64,000 nucleotides of DNA from Chryseobacterium cupriresistens (GCF_046614675.1 NZ_JBKKJT010000006.1:62001-126000), one strand, 5' to 3'; shown: positions 24,633 to 34,030, counted from the first letter of the stretch. The notes: a model not told the origin generated them from the sequence alone. Numbers and translations are program-made.

Positions 24633-26963
24633 TTAAATCTTAGTCAGTTTAGCATATTTCAGGATCAGATTTTTTTCTCCTTCATGCATGAAAACTACTT
24701 TTGCTTTGATATTCTGAGGATCTGTTCCATCCAGGAAAGTCACTTCTCCAATTCCGAAACGATCGTGTCTCACTTTATCACCCACTTCAATATCCTGAGA
24801 AGAAGCTCCGCTTGGATTGATAATTTTAGCCGTACTTACCGGTTTCAGTTTTCTGACTTCAGGAGCAGGTTTGGAAGTATCTCCTCTGTCGATGGTCTTT
24901 TTCTCAACCTTTTTGAAAGATCTCATTTCAGATGGATGCTCATCAAAGATATTGGATTTCACTCCTGAATTATTGATAAACCTTTTTTCCAAAGCCGGAT
25001 TAAGGAATTCAATATATTCATCATCAATTTCGCTTAAGAATCTTGAAGGTTCAGCATCTGTAATTTTTCCCCATTGAAAACGGGAAACCGCATAAGAAAA
25101 GAAGGCTTGTTTTTCCGCTCTTGTCAATGCCACATAGAATAATCTTCTCTCCTCTTCCAGGTCTTCTCTGGTTGCAGAGCTCATAAAGCTAGGGAAAAGG
25201 TTTTCTTCAAGTCCTACCAGGTGAACCACCGGGAACTCCAGCCCTTTTGAAAGGTGAATCGTCATTAAAGAAACCATGTCATCTTCCAGATCTTTATCCT
25301 GGGTATCTGCAGAAAGGGCAATATTTTCAAGGAAGTTGGAAAGACTAGGATCTCCGTCCTCAAGCTGCATCTGTTCTTCAATGAAACCCTGCATGGAGTT
25401 CATCAATTCCTGAACGTTTTCTACTCTGGAAATTCCTTCCGGAGTCTGATCATCTTTTAAAAACTTGATTAAACCGCTTCGCTTTGCCACTTCCATAGCC
25501 ACGCTGTAAGCTGTTTCTGTTTTCAGTAATACCTGAAAAGCTTTGATCATGGACCAGAAATCGTTCAGTTTGTTTAAAACTCCGTTGTTCAGGCCTAACT
25601 GCGGTGCATACATAGGAAGGTTCTCCAACACTTTTGAAACTGCAATATTATGAGCATCTGCAAAAACGATCAGCTTATTCTGAGTAGTTTCTCCAATTCC
25701 TCTTGCAGGATAATTGATAATCCTCATCAATGCTTCAGAATCATTTTCATTGATCAGAAGACGAAGGTATCCAATAAGGTCCTTTACTTCTTTTCTTTGG
25801 TAGAAAGAAAGACCTCCATACACTTTGTACGGAATATTTTTACGTCTCAGCGCATCTTCAAAAGCACGCGTCTGAGAATTGGTTCTGTATAAGATGGCAA
25901 AATCACTGTATTTTCTCTGGTCGCGGTTACGAAGTTCCCAGATATTTCCTGCCACAAAATTCGCTTCATCAGCATCGGAAAGGGAACGGTATATTTTGAT
26001 CTTGTCTCCTTCTTCATTATCACTGAAAACATTTTTCTTAAACTGCTGAAGGTTTTTAGCAATAACAACATTAGCCGCATTTACAATATTCTGGGTGGAA
26101 CGGTAATTCTGCTCCAGAGATACCGTTATAGCATCCGGATAATCTTTTTTAAAGTTTAAGATATTGTAGATATTCGCTCCACGGAAAGAGTAGATAGACT
26201 GCGCATCGTCTCCTACCACACAGATATTTTCAAATTTCGAAGCCAGAGCTTTTACAATAAGATACTGAGAATGGTTGGTATCCTGGTACTCATCTACCAT
26301 AATATATCTGAACCTGTCCTGATATTTGGCCAATACTTCCGGAAAGCGGGTCAAAAGTTCATTGGTTTTCAACAAAAGATCATCAAAATCCATAGATCCG
26401 TTTCTGAAACACTGGTCTACATATTTCTGATAAATCTGCCCGATGAATTTCATATTCGCTTTTTCATCCGCTTCCATGAGTTCCGGATTGTTGAAATAAG
26501 CTTTTACGGTAATCAGATTGTTTTTATAAGTTGAAATTCTTGCCTGAACTTTTTTAGGTTTATAAAGATCAGCATCAATATTCATATCCTTCAGTACTTT
26601 TTTAATCACATTCAGGGCATCCTGCTGATCATAGATGGTAAAATTGGAAGGATATCCGAGATAATGGGCTTCAATTCTCAGAATTCTTGCAAAAACCGAG
26701 TGAAAGGTTCCCATCCAAAGGCTTCTTGCATTGCTGTCTCCTACTACCTTCGCAATACGTTCTTTCATCTCACGTGCCGCTTTATTGGTAAAGGTAAGCG
26801 CCAGAATATTGAAAGGGTCTATTCCATTGTGTATTAAATGGGCAATACGCATAGTCAATACACGCGTTTTACCGGAACCAGCTCCGGCAAGCACCATCAG
26901 AGGTCCCTGTAAAGAGGTAACGGCTTCATATTGTGATTCGTTGAGTCCTTTCAAATAGTCCAT
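24633..26963 (-). CDS. UvrD/PcrA-type superfamily 1 DNA helicase
   Basis: A 776-residue 3'-5' helicase of DNA repair and replication-fork processing. Walker A GAGSGKT is at residues 27-33, motif II is VDEYQDTN and the later motifs include YRSTQNIV (IV), MTIHLSKGLEFPVV (V) and VALTRAEKQ (VI). The C-terminal 60 residues (GDKVRHDRFGIGEVTFLDG) form the Tudor-like domain of PcrA/UvrD that contacts RNA polymerase. Full length. A candidate -7 box TAATTTTG lies at 26986-26993 (minus), 22 bases upstream of the start. The gene name uvrD or pcrA is interchangeable here. Confidence 0.96.
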   Translation of the reverse strand: MDYLKGLNESQYEAVTSLQGPLMVLAGAGSGKTRVLTMRIAHLIHNGIDPFNILALTFTNKAAREMKERIAKVVGDSNARSLWMGTFHSVFARILRIEAHYLGYPSNFTIYDQQDALNVIKKVLKDMNIDADLYKPKKVQARISTYKNNLITVKAYFNNPELMEADEKANMKFIGQIYQKYVDQCFRNGSMDFDDLLLKTNELLTRFPEVLAKYQDRFRYIMVDEYQDTNHSQYLIVKALASKFENICVVGDDAQSIYSFRGANIYNILNFKKDYPDAITVSLEQNYRSTQNIVNAANVVIAKNLQQFKKNVFSDNEEGDKIKIYRSLSDADEANFVAGNIWELRNRDQRKYSDFAILYRTNSQTRAFEDALRRKNIPYKVYGGLSFYQRKEVKDLIGYLRLLINENDSEALMRIINYPARGIGETTQNKLIVFADAHNIAVSKVLENLPMYAPQLGLNNGVLNKLNDFWSMIKAFQVLLKTETAYSVAMEVAKRSGLIKFLKDDQTPEGISRVENVQELMNSMQGFIEEQMQLEDGDPSLSNFLENIALSADTQDKDLEDDMVSLMTIHLSKGLEFPVVHLVGLEENLFPSFMSSATREDLEEERRLFYVALTRAEKQAFFSYAVSRFQWGKITDAEPSRFLSEIDDEYIEFLNPALEKRFINNSGVKSNIFDEHPSEMRSFKKVEKKTIDRGDTSKPAPEVRKLKPVSTAKIINPSGASSQDIEVGDKVRHDRFGIGEVTFLDGTDPQNIKAKVVFMHEGEKNLILKYAKLTKI

Positions 26964-27056
26964 ACAGCAAAAAAATTTGGGAACACAAAATTAAGGTATT
27001 CAGAGGAGAATTCAAACTTTCATAGAGAAGTTAGGGATATGAAGCATTAAGACTGT

Positions 27057-27200
27057 ATTGATAGCATTTGTCAATGGTCAATTTTGCTTCGCAAGTAAAT
27101 CGTAAATGGTTATTCTTAATCTCAAATCCCGCAACCCGAATCACGTAACCTCATTGATAAGCGAAGCGAATTCACCATTCACTACTCACATTTACCTATC
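27057..27200. repeat. Dispersed intergenic repeat, family A, copy 1
   Basis: Contains GTCAATGGTCAATTTTGCTT (27069-27088), an inner AACCCGAATC (27128-27146 region) and GCGAAGCGAATTCACCATTC (27164-27183). The same parts in the same order occur at 43245-43430, and inverted at 32683-32792 and 48551-48664. It fills most of the 303-base gap between uvrD and the M16 gene. Confidence 0.65.
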
Positions 27201-27266
27201 TATTTTATACATTCTGTAACATTTAATTCACTTTTCATACTAATTGGTAAACAATTTCTAAATTTT

Positions 27267-28580
27267 ATGAAAAAGCGACTTCTTTCTGCTGCTGCCGTAG
27301 CTTTCTTCGGGCTCATGCTGAATGCACAGCAAATCAAATTCGAAGAGTATGACCTTCCCAATGGTCTGCATGTAATTCTTCATCAGGATAATTCGGCACC
27401 GGTGGTAACGACAGGTGTAATGTATCATGTAGGTGCAAAAGATGAAGTAAAAGGCAGAACAGGTTTTGCTCACTTCTTTGAACACCTTTTATTCGAAGGA
27501 ACTCCTAACATCAAGAGAGGAGACTGGTTTAAAATCGTTTCTTCAAACGGAGGGCAGAACAACGCCAACACGACCAATGACAGAACGTATTACTATGAAA
27601 CATTCCCTTCCAACAATGAACAGCTTGGTCTTTGGATGGAGGCAGAAAGAATGCGTCACGCTGTTATCAACCAAATTGGTGTAGATACCCAGAGAGAGGT
27701 TGTAAAAGAAGAGAAAAGATTAAGAATGGATAACCAGCCTTATGGGAATCTTTTCACGACTATTCAGAAAAATTTATTCACAAACCACCCATACAACTGG
27801 CCGACAATCGGTTCAATGGAAGATTTAAACTCTGCTAAACTAGAGGAATTCCAGGCGTTTTATAAAAAATATTACGTTCCGAATAATGCTACTTTAGTGG
27901 TTGCAGGAGATATCAAACCCGAGCAGACAAAAAAATGGATCGAAACCTACTATGGAGGCATTCCAAAAGGAACCCTTTATCCAAAAGATTTCCCGAAAGA
28001 AACACCTATCACTCAGGAAAAAGAAGTAACTGCTACAGATCCCAACATCCAGCTTCCGGCTTATGTGTTCGCATATAGAACTCCGGCTAACAAAGAGAAA
28101 GATGCTTATGTTTTAGATATGCTTTCTTCTTATTTAAGCAGCGGTAAATCTTCGGTTTTATATAAAAAATTAGTAGACCAGGACAAAAAAGCACTTCAGG
28201 TGGCTGCTTTCAACCAGGGACTTGAAGATTACAGTATTTTTGCCTTCTTCGCAATTCCAATGGGACAAACTACAAAACAGGCTTTACAGACTGACATTGA
28301 TGCTGAAATCAAAAAGCTTCAGACTACTTTAATTTCTGAAGAGGATTATCAAAAACTTCAAAACCAGTACGAAAACCAGTTTGTAAATGCCAATTCAAGC
28401 ATTCAGGGAATTGCCGCTTCATTGGCAACCAACCACGTATTGATGGGTGATACGAATCTGATCAACAAAGAAATCGACATTTACAGATCTATCACAAGAC
28501 AGGATCTTCAAAATGCTGCTAAAAAGTATCTTAATTCCAACCAAAGAATAATCATCAATTACGTACCTGAGAAAAAGTAA
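27267..28580 (+). CDS. M16 family zinc peptidase, catalytic member of a pair
   Basis: A 437-residue periplasmic peptidase: MKKRLLSAAAVAFFGLMLNAQ is a signal peptide. The inverted zinc motif HxxEH is H69-F-F-E72-H73 (AHFFEHLLFEGTPN), with the third ligand expected in EVVKEEKRLRMD. The fold is the two-lobed M16 type (pitrilysin/processing-peptidase class, here the half-size form). The next gene encodes a homologue without the motif, so by analogy with M16B pairs they likely form a heterodimer that degrades small unfolded proteins or peptides in the periplasm. Gap to the next gene is 53 bases. Confidence 0.93.
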   Translation: MKKRLLSAAAVAFFGLMLNAQQIKFEEYDLPNGLHVILHQDNSAPVVTTGVMYHVGAKDEVKGRTGFAHFFEHLLFEGTPNIKRGDWFKIVSSNGGQNNANTTNDRTYYYETFPSNNEQLGLWMEAERMRHAVINQIGVDTQREVVKEEKRLRMDNQPYGNLFTTIQKNLFTNHPYNWPTIGSMEDLNSAKLEEFQAFYKKYYVPNNATLVVAGDIKPEQTKKWIETYYGGIPKGTLYPKDFPKETPITQEKEVTATDPNIQLPAYVFAYRTPANKEKDAYVLDMLSSYLSSGKSSVLYKKLVDQDKKALQVAAFNQGLEDYSIFAFFAIPMGQTTKQALQTDIDAEIKKLQTTLISEEDYQKLQNQYENQFVNANSSIQGIAASLATNHVLMGDTNLINKEIDIYRSITRQDLQNAAKKYLNSNQRIIINYVPEKK

Positions 28581-28633
28581 TCATGTTCAACTTTCAGGTT
28601 ACCTTATGATTATTAAAAATTAAATTTTTACAA

Positions 28634-30679
28634 ATGAAAAAGCAATTAACATATATAGCTGCAGCATTTTTCTTTACAGGAATGGTTTCAGCACAAAAAA
28701 TAGATCTTAATGCAATGCCAAAACCAGGACCTACTCCTGCGATTAACATTGCGAAGCCAAAAACTTTCCAGCTAAGCAACGGCCTTACGGTAATGGTGGT
28801 TGAGAACAACAAATTACCAAGAGTAAGTGCCAGCCTTTCTATGGACAGACCTCCATACAACGAAGGAGCAGTAACCGGAGTAAGCGAAATTATGGCTGAG
28901 CAGTTCGAAAACGGAACTACCAATATCAGCAAAGATGACTTCAACAAAAAAGTGGATTATCTTGGAGCAAACCTTAATTTCTCTTCGGGAGGTGCTTCTG
29001 CCAATTCACTTTCAAAATATTTCCCTGAAGTTTTAGGTTTAATGGCTGATGCCATCATTAATCCTAAATTCTCTGCTGAAGAAATTCAAAACTCTAAGGA
29101 GAGAACGATTGAAGGATTAAAAGCTGACGAAAAAAATGCTTCTTCTATTGCTGAAAGAGTATCCAACGCTTTGATGTATGGAAAAAATACTTCAAGAGGT
29201 GAGTTTGAAACGGTTGAATCTATCAACAAAATCCAGCTTGCTGACGTACAAAATGTTTATAAAAAATACTACGCTCCGGATAATGCTTATTTAGTAATTG
29301 TAGGAGACGTAAAGTTTGACCAGGTAAAACCTTTGATCGAAAAAGCTTTCAGTGGCTGGAAAAAAGCAAACACTCCTATTACACCATTGGAACCTGCTTC
29401 TAACGTTGCCAAAACGGAGATCAATGTAGTAGACGTTCCTTCGGCTGTACAGTCTGTTGTTTCTTTAAACAACCTGAACACCCTGAAAATGAAAGACGCC
29501 AACTACTTCCCTGCTACAATCGCCAATTACATCCTTGGTGGTGGCGGTGAAGCCAGACTTTTCATGAACCTTCGTGAGAAAAACGGATTTACCTATGGGG
29601 CTTACTCAGAAATGGTGGCCAGCAAGTATTCTCCACAATTCTCTGCGAGTGCAAGTGTAAGAAATGAGGTTACAGACAAAGCCGTTAAGGAATTCATGAA
29701 TGAACTTAATGCGATTTCTACCATAAAACCAGAAGAATTAGCGAACGCTAAAGCTAAATTAAAAGGAGCTTTCATTCTTGCCCTGGAACAACCTGCCAAT
29801 ATCGCAAGATTTGCTTTAAACCTGAAGGTTCAGGATTTACCTGCTGATTTTTATACCAATTACTTAAAATCTATTGATAAAGTAACTGCAACAGATGTTT
29901 CCAATGCTGTAAAAGCTACAATTTTGCCCAACCAGAGCAGAATTTTCATCGCTGGTAAGGCATCTGATATTTCTGAAGGATTGGAAAAACTGGGTTATCC
30001 TGTAAAATATTTCGATAAAGAAGCCAACCCCGTTGCAAAACCAACTGTACAAAAAGTGGATGCCAATGTAACCGTTGCATCTGTTGTTGACAAATACATC
30101 AATGCTATCGGAGGAAAAGCTAATCTGGCGAAAATCACTTCTTATACAACCAACGCCTCAATGTCTATGCAAGGACAAAACATCGATTTTAAAATCGTTA
30201 AAGCACAGGGCGGAAAAGAGCTTACCACGGTAACGGCAATGGGACAGGTTGTTCAGAAGCAGGTATTCGACGGGAAAACCGGCTATTCTATGCAAATGGG
30301 ACAAAAGGTTGACATCACACCGGAGGAAATTGCCGAAAAACAAAAAAATCCTGAGATTTTCGAAGAATTGGGATTTGCAAAATCTCCCGATTATAAATTA
30401 GGAGGAATTGAGAAAATTGGCGGGGAAGATTCTTATGCTATTAAAGGTGGAAATACAACCTATTACTACAGTGTGGCAACGGGATTAAAAACCGGAGAGA
30501 CTAAAAAAATAAAAGCTAAAGGTCAGGAAATGACCATTCCGACAACCTACTCTAATTACAAAGATGTAGAAGGCGTAAAAATGCCTTTCACGATCTCTGT
30601 AAGCCAGATGGGAATGGATATGACCATGACTGTAAAGTCTTATGAGATCAATAAGGCTACAGATGCTGATTTTAAATAA
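28634..30679 (+). CDS. M16 family peptidase-like protein lacking the zinc motif, with C-terminal lipoprotein-type domain
   Basis: A 681-residue exported protein (MKKQLTYIAAAFFFTGMVSAQ signal). Where the catalytic partner has HFFEH, this one reads VSEIMAEQFENGT, so no zinc site remains. The R/Y pair of the M16 partner subunit is represented by the segment RLFMNLREKNGFTYGAYSE (residues 310-330). About residues 470-681 (VVDKYINAIGGKANLAKI onward) form a separate all-beta domain resembling LolA/LppX-like lipoprotein carriers. It probably supplies the substrate-binding lobe for the gene at 27267. The tail's role is unknown. Followed by a terminator. Confidence 0.9.
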   Translation: MKKQLTYIAAAFFFTGMVSAQKIDLNAMPKPGPTPAINIAKPKTFQLSNGLTVMVVENNKLPRVSASLSMDRPPYNEGAVTGVSEIMAEQFENGTTNISKDDFNKKVDYLGANLNFSSGGASANSLSKYFPEVLGLMADAIINPKFSAEEIQNSKERTIEGLKADEKNASSIAERVSNALMYGKNTSRGEFETVESINKIQLADVQNVYKKYYAPDNAYLVIVGDVKFDQVKPLIEKAFSGWKKANTPITPLEPASNVAKTEINVVDVPSAVQSVVSLNNLNTLKMKDANYFPATIANYILGGGGEARLFMNLREKNGFTYGAYSEMVASKYSPQFSASASVRNEVTDKAVKEFMNELNAISTIKPEELANAKAKLKGAFILALEQPANIARFALNLKVQDLPADFYTNYLKSIDKVTATDVSNAVKATILPNQSRIFIAGKASDISEGLEKLGYPVKYFDKEANPVAKPTVQKVDANVTVASVVDKYINAIGGKANLAKITSYTTNASMSMQGQNIDFKIVKAQGGKELTTVTAMGQVVQKQVFDGKTGYSMQMGQKVDITPEEIAEKQKNPEIFEELGFAKSPDYKLGGIEKIGGEDSYAIKGGNTTYYYSVATGLKTGETKKIKAKGQEMTIPTTYSNYKDVEGVKMPFTISVSQMGMDMTMTVKSYEINKATDADFK

Positions 30680-30698
30680 TAACATCCTATTTTTATAG

Positions 30699-30730
30699 AA
30701 AAAACGGCAACAAATGTTGCCGTTTTTATT
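30699..30730 (+). terminator. Rho-independent terminator of the M16 operon
   Basis: AAAACGGCAACA pairs with TGTTGCCGTTTT, then T-rich. Directly upstream of the SecG promoter. Confidence 0.8.
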
Positions 30731-30756
30731 TTTATCAACATTTGGCGATATCTTTT

Positions 30757-30787
30757 TTTGTAATTCAGTAAAAAAAGATTAAATTTG
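30757..30787 (+). promoter_or_regulatory. Complete Bacteroidota promoter of secG
   Basis: TTTG (30757-30760), 19-base spacer, TAAATTTG (30780-30787). The start codon at 30813 is 25 bases further. Spacing and both boxes match the consensus well. Confidence 0.75.
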
Positions 30788-30812
30788 CCCATTCAAAAAG
30801 ATATCAGAATTA

Positions 30813-31160
30813 ATGGATACTATATTTACACTATTGATGGTTCTTATTATGATTGCCAGTGTCTTATTGGTAATTATTGTTATGGCACAAAATCCAAAAG
30901 GAGGAGGCCTTTCCAGTACATTCGGAGGTGCATCATCTGCACAGTTCGGGGTACAGAGAACCAATGATTTCATGGAAAAAGCAACATGGACTCTGGGCGG
31001 AACTATCATCGTTCTTATCCTTTTAAGCGTTGTTATTACAGGTAAGCCTTCTCAGGCACTTCCTACACAACAGCCTGCTAAGAAAGAAGCTCCGGCAAAA
31101 CAGTCAGCTCCTGCTTCTTCCACAACTACTCCGGCACAGACTCCTGCACCGGCAAAATAA
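30813..31160 (+). CDS. secG: Protein translocase subunit SecG
   Basis: A 115-residue inner-membrane component of the SecYEG protein export channel. Two transmembrane helices are visible, residues 3-22 (TIFTLLMVLIMIASVLLVII) and 54-72, joined by the conserved loop MAQNPKGGGLSSTFGGAS that is the SecG signature. The C-terminal 40 residues are low-complexity, rich in Pro, Ala, Lys and Gln, as in other Bacteroidota SecG proteins. It has its own promoter and a terminator, so it is a single-gene unit. Confidence 0.95.
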   Translation: MDTIFTLLMVLIMIASVLLVIIVMAQNPKGGGLSSTFGGASSAQFGVQRTNDFMEKATWTLGGTIIVLILLSVVITGKPSQALPTQQPAKKEAPAKQSAPASSTTTPAQTPAPAK

Positions 31161-31183
31161 GAAGAATATCATCTTACATACAA

Positions 31184-31218
31184 CAAAAGCAACTCAGATT
31201 GAGTTGCTTTTTTATTTT
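31184..31218. terminator. Bidirectional terminator between secG and the glycosyltransferase
   Basis: AAAAGCAACTCA pairs with TGAGTTGCTTTT. It overlaps the stop of the convergent glycosyltransferase gene. Confidence 0.75.
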
Positions 31219-32045
31219 AACCTGATCTTTTCAATCTGATGCCGAAGCTTTAATCCTGCCTTTAAAAATGAATACTGTACAGGCTTCGATTCTTTATAAT
31301 ATTTATCAATAAAGATCTGCATGGCTCCGTAAAATCTGTTGAGGTATACTTCATCTTTAATGGTACTTTCCCCTTTGTGATGAAGAATTGAAACTTTCCC
31401 GTAATAGAAGTTTTGATATCCGTTTCTTAAAAAGGTATAACAAAGATCAATATCTTCTCCATACATAAAATAAGCTTCATCCAATCCTCCTATTCTCTCG
31501 TAAACGTCTTTTTTAGCCAATAAAAATGCTCCGGTGATTACTTCCACTTCAGCAATAGCATTTTCTTCTATATCGTTTCTGTAATAGGATTTCGAGTTGT
31601 TCTTTTTAAAATTGGTAAACAGCTTTTCAAATGAATTGAACATATCCGGAACCGATCGCTTGCTTTCAGGAAGAAAATTTCCTCCGGCATCATGCATTCT
31701 TACTCCCAGACATCCGAATGAAGGCTGTGCATCTGCAAAATCCAGCAGTTCTTTCATATAAAACCCTTCAAATTCAGTATCAGGATTCAAAAGCAAAATA
31801 TATTCTCCTTTTGCCTTCCGGACAGCCTGGTTATTTGCTTTTGAAAACCCGCCATTTGTTGCAGAAGATATAAAATGTACGTTGGGAAATTCAGAAATAA
31901 GATCTCGCCATGAGCTATCCGCAGAAGCATTATCAATGACAATCACCTCATAATCTATATCCTGTACATACTTCCGGAGCGACAGTAGGCAGCTTCTGAG
32001 CAATTGGGTAACATTATAATTAACAATAATAACGGACAACTTCAT
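31212..32045 (-). CDS. Family 2 glycosyltransferase
   Basis: A 277-residue inverting GT-A glycosyltransferase that uses a nucleotide sugar. SVIIVNYNVTQLLRSCLLSL opens the nucleotide-binding half, DNASADSSW is the first acidic site, and LLNPDTEFEG supplies the DXD-like metal motif. TGAFLLAKKDVYERIGGLDEAYFMYGEDIDLCYTF (quoted in part) contains the conserved ED near residue 200. No membrane segment, so cytoplasmic and perhaps membrane-associated. This class (rhamnosyl-type, Rv-like) often works on O-antigen or exopolysaccharide. It lies one base downstream of recR, in the same operon. Sugar and acceptor unknown. Confidence 0.9.
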   Translation of the reverse strand: MKLSVIIVNYNVTQLLRSCLLSLRKYVQDIDYEVIVIDNASADSSWRDLISEFPNVHFISSATNGGFSKANNQAVRKAKGEYILLLNPDTEFEGFYMKELLDFADAQPSFGCLGVRMHDAGGNFLPESKRSVPDMFNSFEKLFTNFKKNNSKSYYRNDIEENAIAEVEVITGAFLLAKKDVYERIGGLDEAYFMYGEDIDLCYTFLRNGYQNFYYGKVSILHHKGESTIKDEVYLNRFYGAMQIFIDKYYKESKPVQYSFLKAGLKLRHQIEKIRLK

Positions 32046-32046
32046 A

Positions 32047-32658
32047 TTAATCCTTTTCGTTGTAAGGCAGTCTGTTGATAATAGATCTTCCTAAAGAAAT
32101 TTCATCTGCATATTCCAGTTCATCTCCCACAGAAATTCCTCTTGCAATGCTGGAAAAATTCACATTGAAATTTTTAAATTTCTTGTAAATATAATAGGCA
32201 GTGGTATCTCCTTCCATCGTAGCACTCAGAGCAAAAATAAATTCCTTTACCTGTCCGTCATTCAGTTTCTTTTCTATGCTTGGAATATTCAGCTGGCCTG
32301 GCCCTACTCCTTCCATGGGAGAAATTTTCCCGCCAAGAATCAGATATTTCCCGGTGTATTTTCCTGTATTTTCTATAGCAATCACATCCCGTACATCTTC
32401 AACAATACAAATCAGTTCACCATTTCTCTTTTCATTGCTGCATATTTCACAGATGTCAAAATCCGAAAAATTATGACATTCTTTGCAGTACTTTATTTCA
32501 TTAACAAGATTAATCAGGGAGTTGCCAAGGCTTACAGCTCTGGAATTGGGCTGCTTCAGCAAATGTAATGCTAATCTCAAAGCCGTTTTCCTGCCAATTC
32601 CAGGCAGCCCGGAAATTTCATCTACTGCCTTTGCCAATACTTTACTAGGGTAATCCAT
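32047..32658 (-). CDS. recR: Recombination protein RecR
   Basis: A 203-residue DNA-clamp protein of the RecFOR pathway. The N-terminal helix-hairpin-helix is ISGLPGIGRKTALRLALH (residues 15-32), followed by a zinc finger with C58, C61, C70 and C73 (CKECHNFSDFDICEIC), then the Toprim domain (ICIVEDVRDVIAIE, with the acidic pair) and the C-terminal Walker-B-like tail. Full length. A TAnnTTTG box lies only five bases before the ATG (see 32664). Overlaps no other gene; the glycosyltransferase follows after one base. Confidence 0.97.
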   Translation of the reverse strand: MDYPSKVLAKAVDEISGLPGIGRKTALRLALHLLKQPNSRAVSLGNSLINLVNEIKYCKECHNFSDFDICEICSNEKRNGELICIVEDVRDVIAIENTGKYTGKYLILGGKISPMEGVGPGQLNIPSIEKKLNDGQVKEFIFALSATMEGDTTAYYIYKKFKNFNVNFSSIARGISVGDELEYADEISLGRSIINRLPYNEKD

Positions 32659-32663
32659 AAGTA

Positions 32664-32671
32664 CAAAAATA
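32664..32671 (-). promoter_or_regulatory. -7 box adjacent to the recR start (possible leaderless transcript)
   Basis: TATTTTTG on the minus strand ends five bases before the recR ATG. The transcription start would fall within a few bases of the start codon. Confidence 0.4.
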
Positions 32672-32682
32672 AGGATTAAAGT

Positions 32683-32792
32683 TGATAATTGATAGTGAAT
32701 AATGAATCGTCGATTCGCTTCGTTTGTGAATTTGTATAAAGTGATTATTGACTATTGGCTTTGCGCAGCAAAAATTGACTATTGACCATGAG
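32683..32792. repeat. Dispersed intergenic repeat, family A, copy 2
   Basis: Inverse orientation to copies at 27057 and 43245: GAATCGTCGATTCGCTTCGTTTGTGAATTTG comes first (quoted in part as GATTCGCTTCG), then GGCTTTGCGCAGCAAAAATT and GACTATTGACCATGAGG. It is shorter than the others and lacks the AACCCGAATC core. Confidence 0.6.
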
Positions 32793-32853
32793 GTTAATGT
32801 CCCATTATGATATTTTATATTTCCCGTGTATCTGAGGACACTAAAAAAACCTT

Positions 32854-32861
32854 TATATTTG
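32854..32861 (+). promoter_or_regulatory. -7 promoter box
   Basis: TATATTTG lies 34 bases before the start at 32896. Between them ATGAAAAAAATAAACTGA (32877-32894) could encode a five-residue leader ending just before the start codon; its use is speculative. Confidence 0.4.
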
Positions 32862-32895
32862 CGGCTTAAATTAAATATGAAAAAAATAAACTGAT

Positions 32896-33501
32896 ATGGT
32901 ACTTAACAATCTTAATTATCCTCTGGATTTCAAATTCAAAATCACTACTTTAGCAAGTGACTTCAACATTACTGACAAAAACGGAAATTATGTGGCATAT
33001 GTCCGTCAGAAAATGTTCAAGTTAAAAGAAGATGTTATTGTTTTTAATGATGAAAGCAAGTCTAAGGAACTTTTCAGAATTAAAGCTAACCAATGGATTG
33101 ATTTCAACGCTTCTTATTCTTTGAACGACCTCATCGACAACAAAAACTTCGGCAGGCTGGCAAGAAAAGGAATGCGTTCTCTGTGGAAAGCAAGTTATGA
33201 TATCCTGGATGCACATGATCAGCCTAAGTTTAAAATTCAGGAAGATAGTGCATGGGTAAGATTCTGGGACAGCTTTGTAGGAGAACTTCCTATCATCGGG
33301 ATGTTTACAGGATATTTCCTTAATCCGTCCTATACTGTGACAGGGATTGATGGAAAGGCTTATTTTAAGCTAAAAAAAATGCCTTCATTCTTCGGAAGAA
33401 GATTTCAGCTGGACAGACTGATCGATATTGATGATGAGGAAGAAAGCCTGGTAATCCTTTCTTTATTGATGATGACACTTCTTGAAAGAGCAAGAGGATA
33501 A
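32896..33501 (+). CDS. LURP-one/Tubby-like C-terminal-fold protein
   Basis: A 201-residue cytoplasmic protein whose pattern (YPLDFKFKITTLASDFNITDKNGNYVAYVRQKMFKLKEDVIVF, in part) matches the LURP-one-related family, a twelve-strand Tubby-like barrel around one central helix. Repeated beta pairs follow (IFRIKANQWIDFNA-like, YDILDAHDQPKFKIQED, YTVTGIDGKAYFKLKKMPS), and a final helix LVILSLLMMTLLERARG. Members are of unknown function, possibly lipid or membrane binding; the first and last residues suggest a soluble protein. No neighbour hints. A promoter box lies upstream. Confidence 0.85.
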   Translation: MVLNNLNYPLDFKFKITTLASDFNITDKNGNYVAYVRQKMFKLKEDVIVFNDESKSKELFRIKANQWIDFNASYSLNDLIDNKNFGRLARKGMRSLWKASYDILDAHDQPKFKIQEDSAWVRFWDSFVGELPIIGMFTGYFLNPSYTVTGIDGKAYFKLKKMPSFFGRRFQLDRLIDIDDEEESLVILSLLMMTLLERARG

Positions 33502-33524
33502 ACAAATAATAAAACCACAAAGAC

Positions 33525-34016
33525 ATGAAATATGTAATCATTGTATTTTCCGCATTTCTACTGGTAGCCTGTAAAAAGCAAAAAGAAACTGTGTCAGGTT
33601 CTGCTCCTGCTGATTCTTTACATATCACTAAAGATACTGCTTCTATCGGACCTTCTTCAGGAAATATTCTGGTGGGAACCATTCCGTTTCCAAAAGAAAT
33701 CAAAGAATGTTCCTGCTATTTTGCAGCCAGCAAATCTGATTTTGAAAATGAAAGATATATCTATGCGGATGATGCCGGAAAAACAGCATACATGATGCTT
33801 GACGGTAAAAGACTGGCGATGAACCTCATTTCATCAAGTGACATGGAAGTAGATGAATTGCTGACCAAGGAAATAGAAAATGATGATTATAAAATTTCTG
33901 TAAAAGGTAAAAAAATAAAGGGCGAAGAAGCTTTGCTGTTTGAAGGAACTCTGACTATAGAGAAACCGGACGGAACTACATTTACCACTCCGATCTATGG
34001 AGAATGCGGATGTTAA
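33525..34016 (+). CDS. Lipoprotein of unknown function
   Basis: A 163-residue protein with lipoprotein signal MKYVIIVFSAFLLVAC, lipidated at Cys16. A short Ser/Ala/Thr linker leads to a globular part with FPKEIKECSCYFAASKSDFENERYIYADDAGKTAYMM (in part) and a C-terminal EKPDGTTFTTPIYGECGC. The internal CSC and terminal CGC cysteines may form disulfides. No recognised family. Codes 23 bases after the LURP-one gene and may share its transcript. Confidence 0.8.
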   Translation: MKYVIIVFSAFLLVACKKQKETVSGSAPADSLHITKDTASIGPSSGNILVGTIPFPKEIKECSCYFAASKSDFENERYIYADDAGKTAYMMLDGKRLAMNLISSSDMEVDELLTKEIENDDYKISVKGKKIKGEEALLFEGTLTIEKPDGTTFTTPIYGECGC

Positions 34017-34030
34017 TAAAGCTAAATCCT

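Noticed and set aside
32877..32894. A five-codon leader peptide gene before the LURP-one gene
   Set aside because: ATG AAA AAA ATA AAC TGA is too short to support; it is mentioned only as a possibility.
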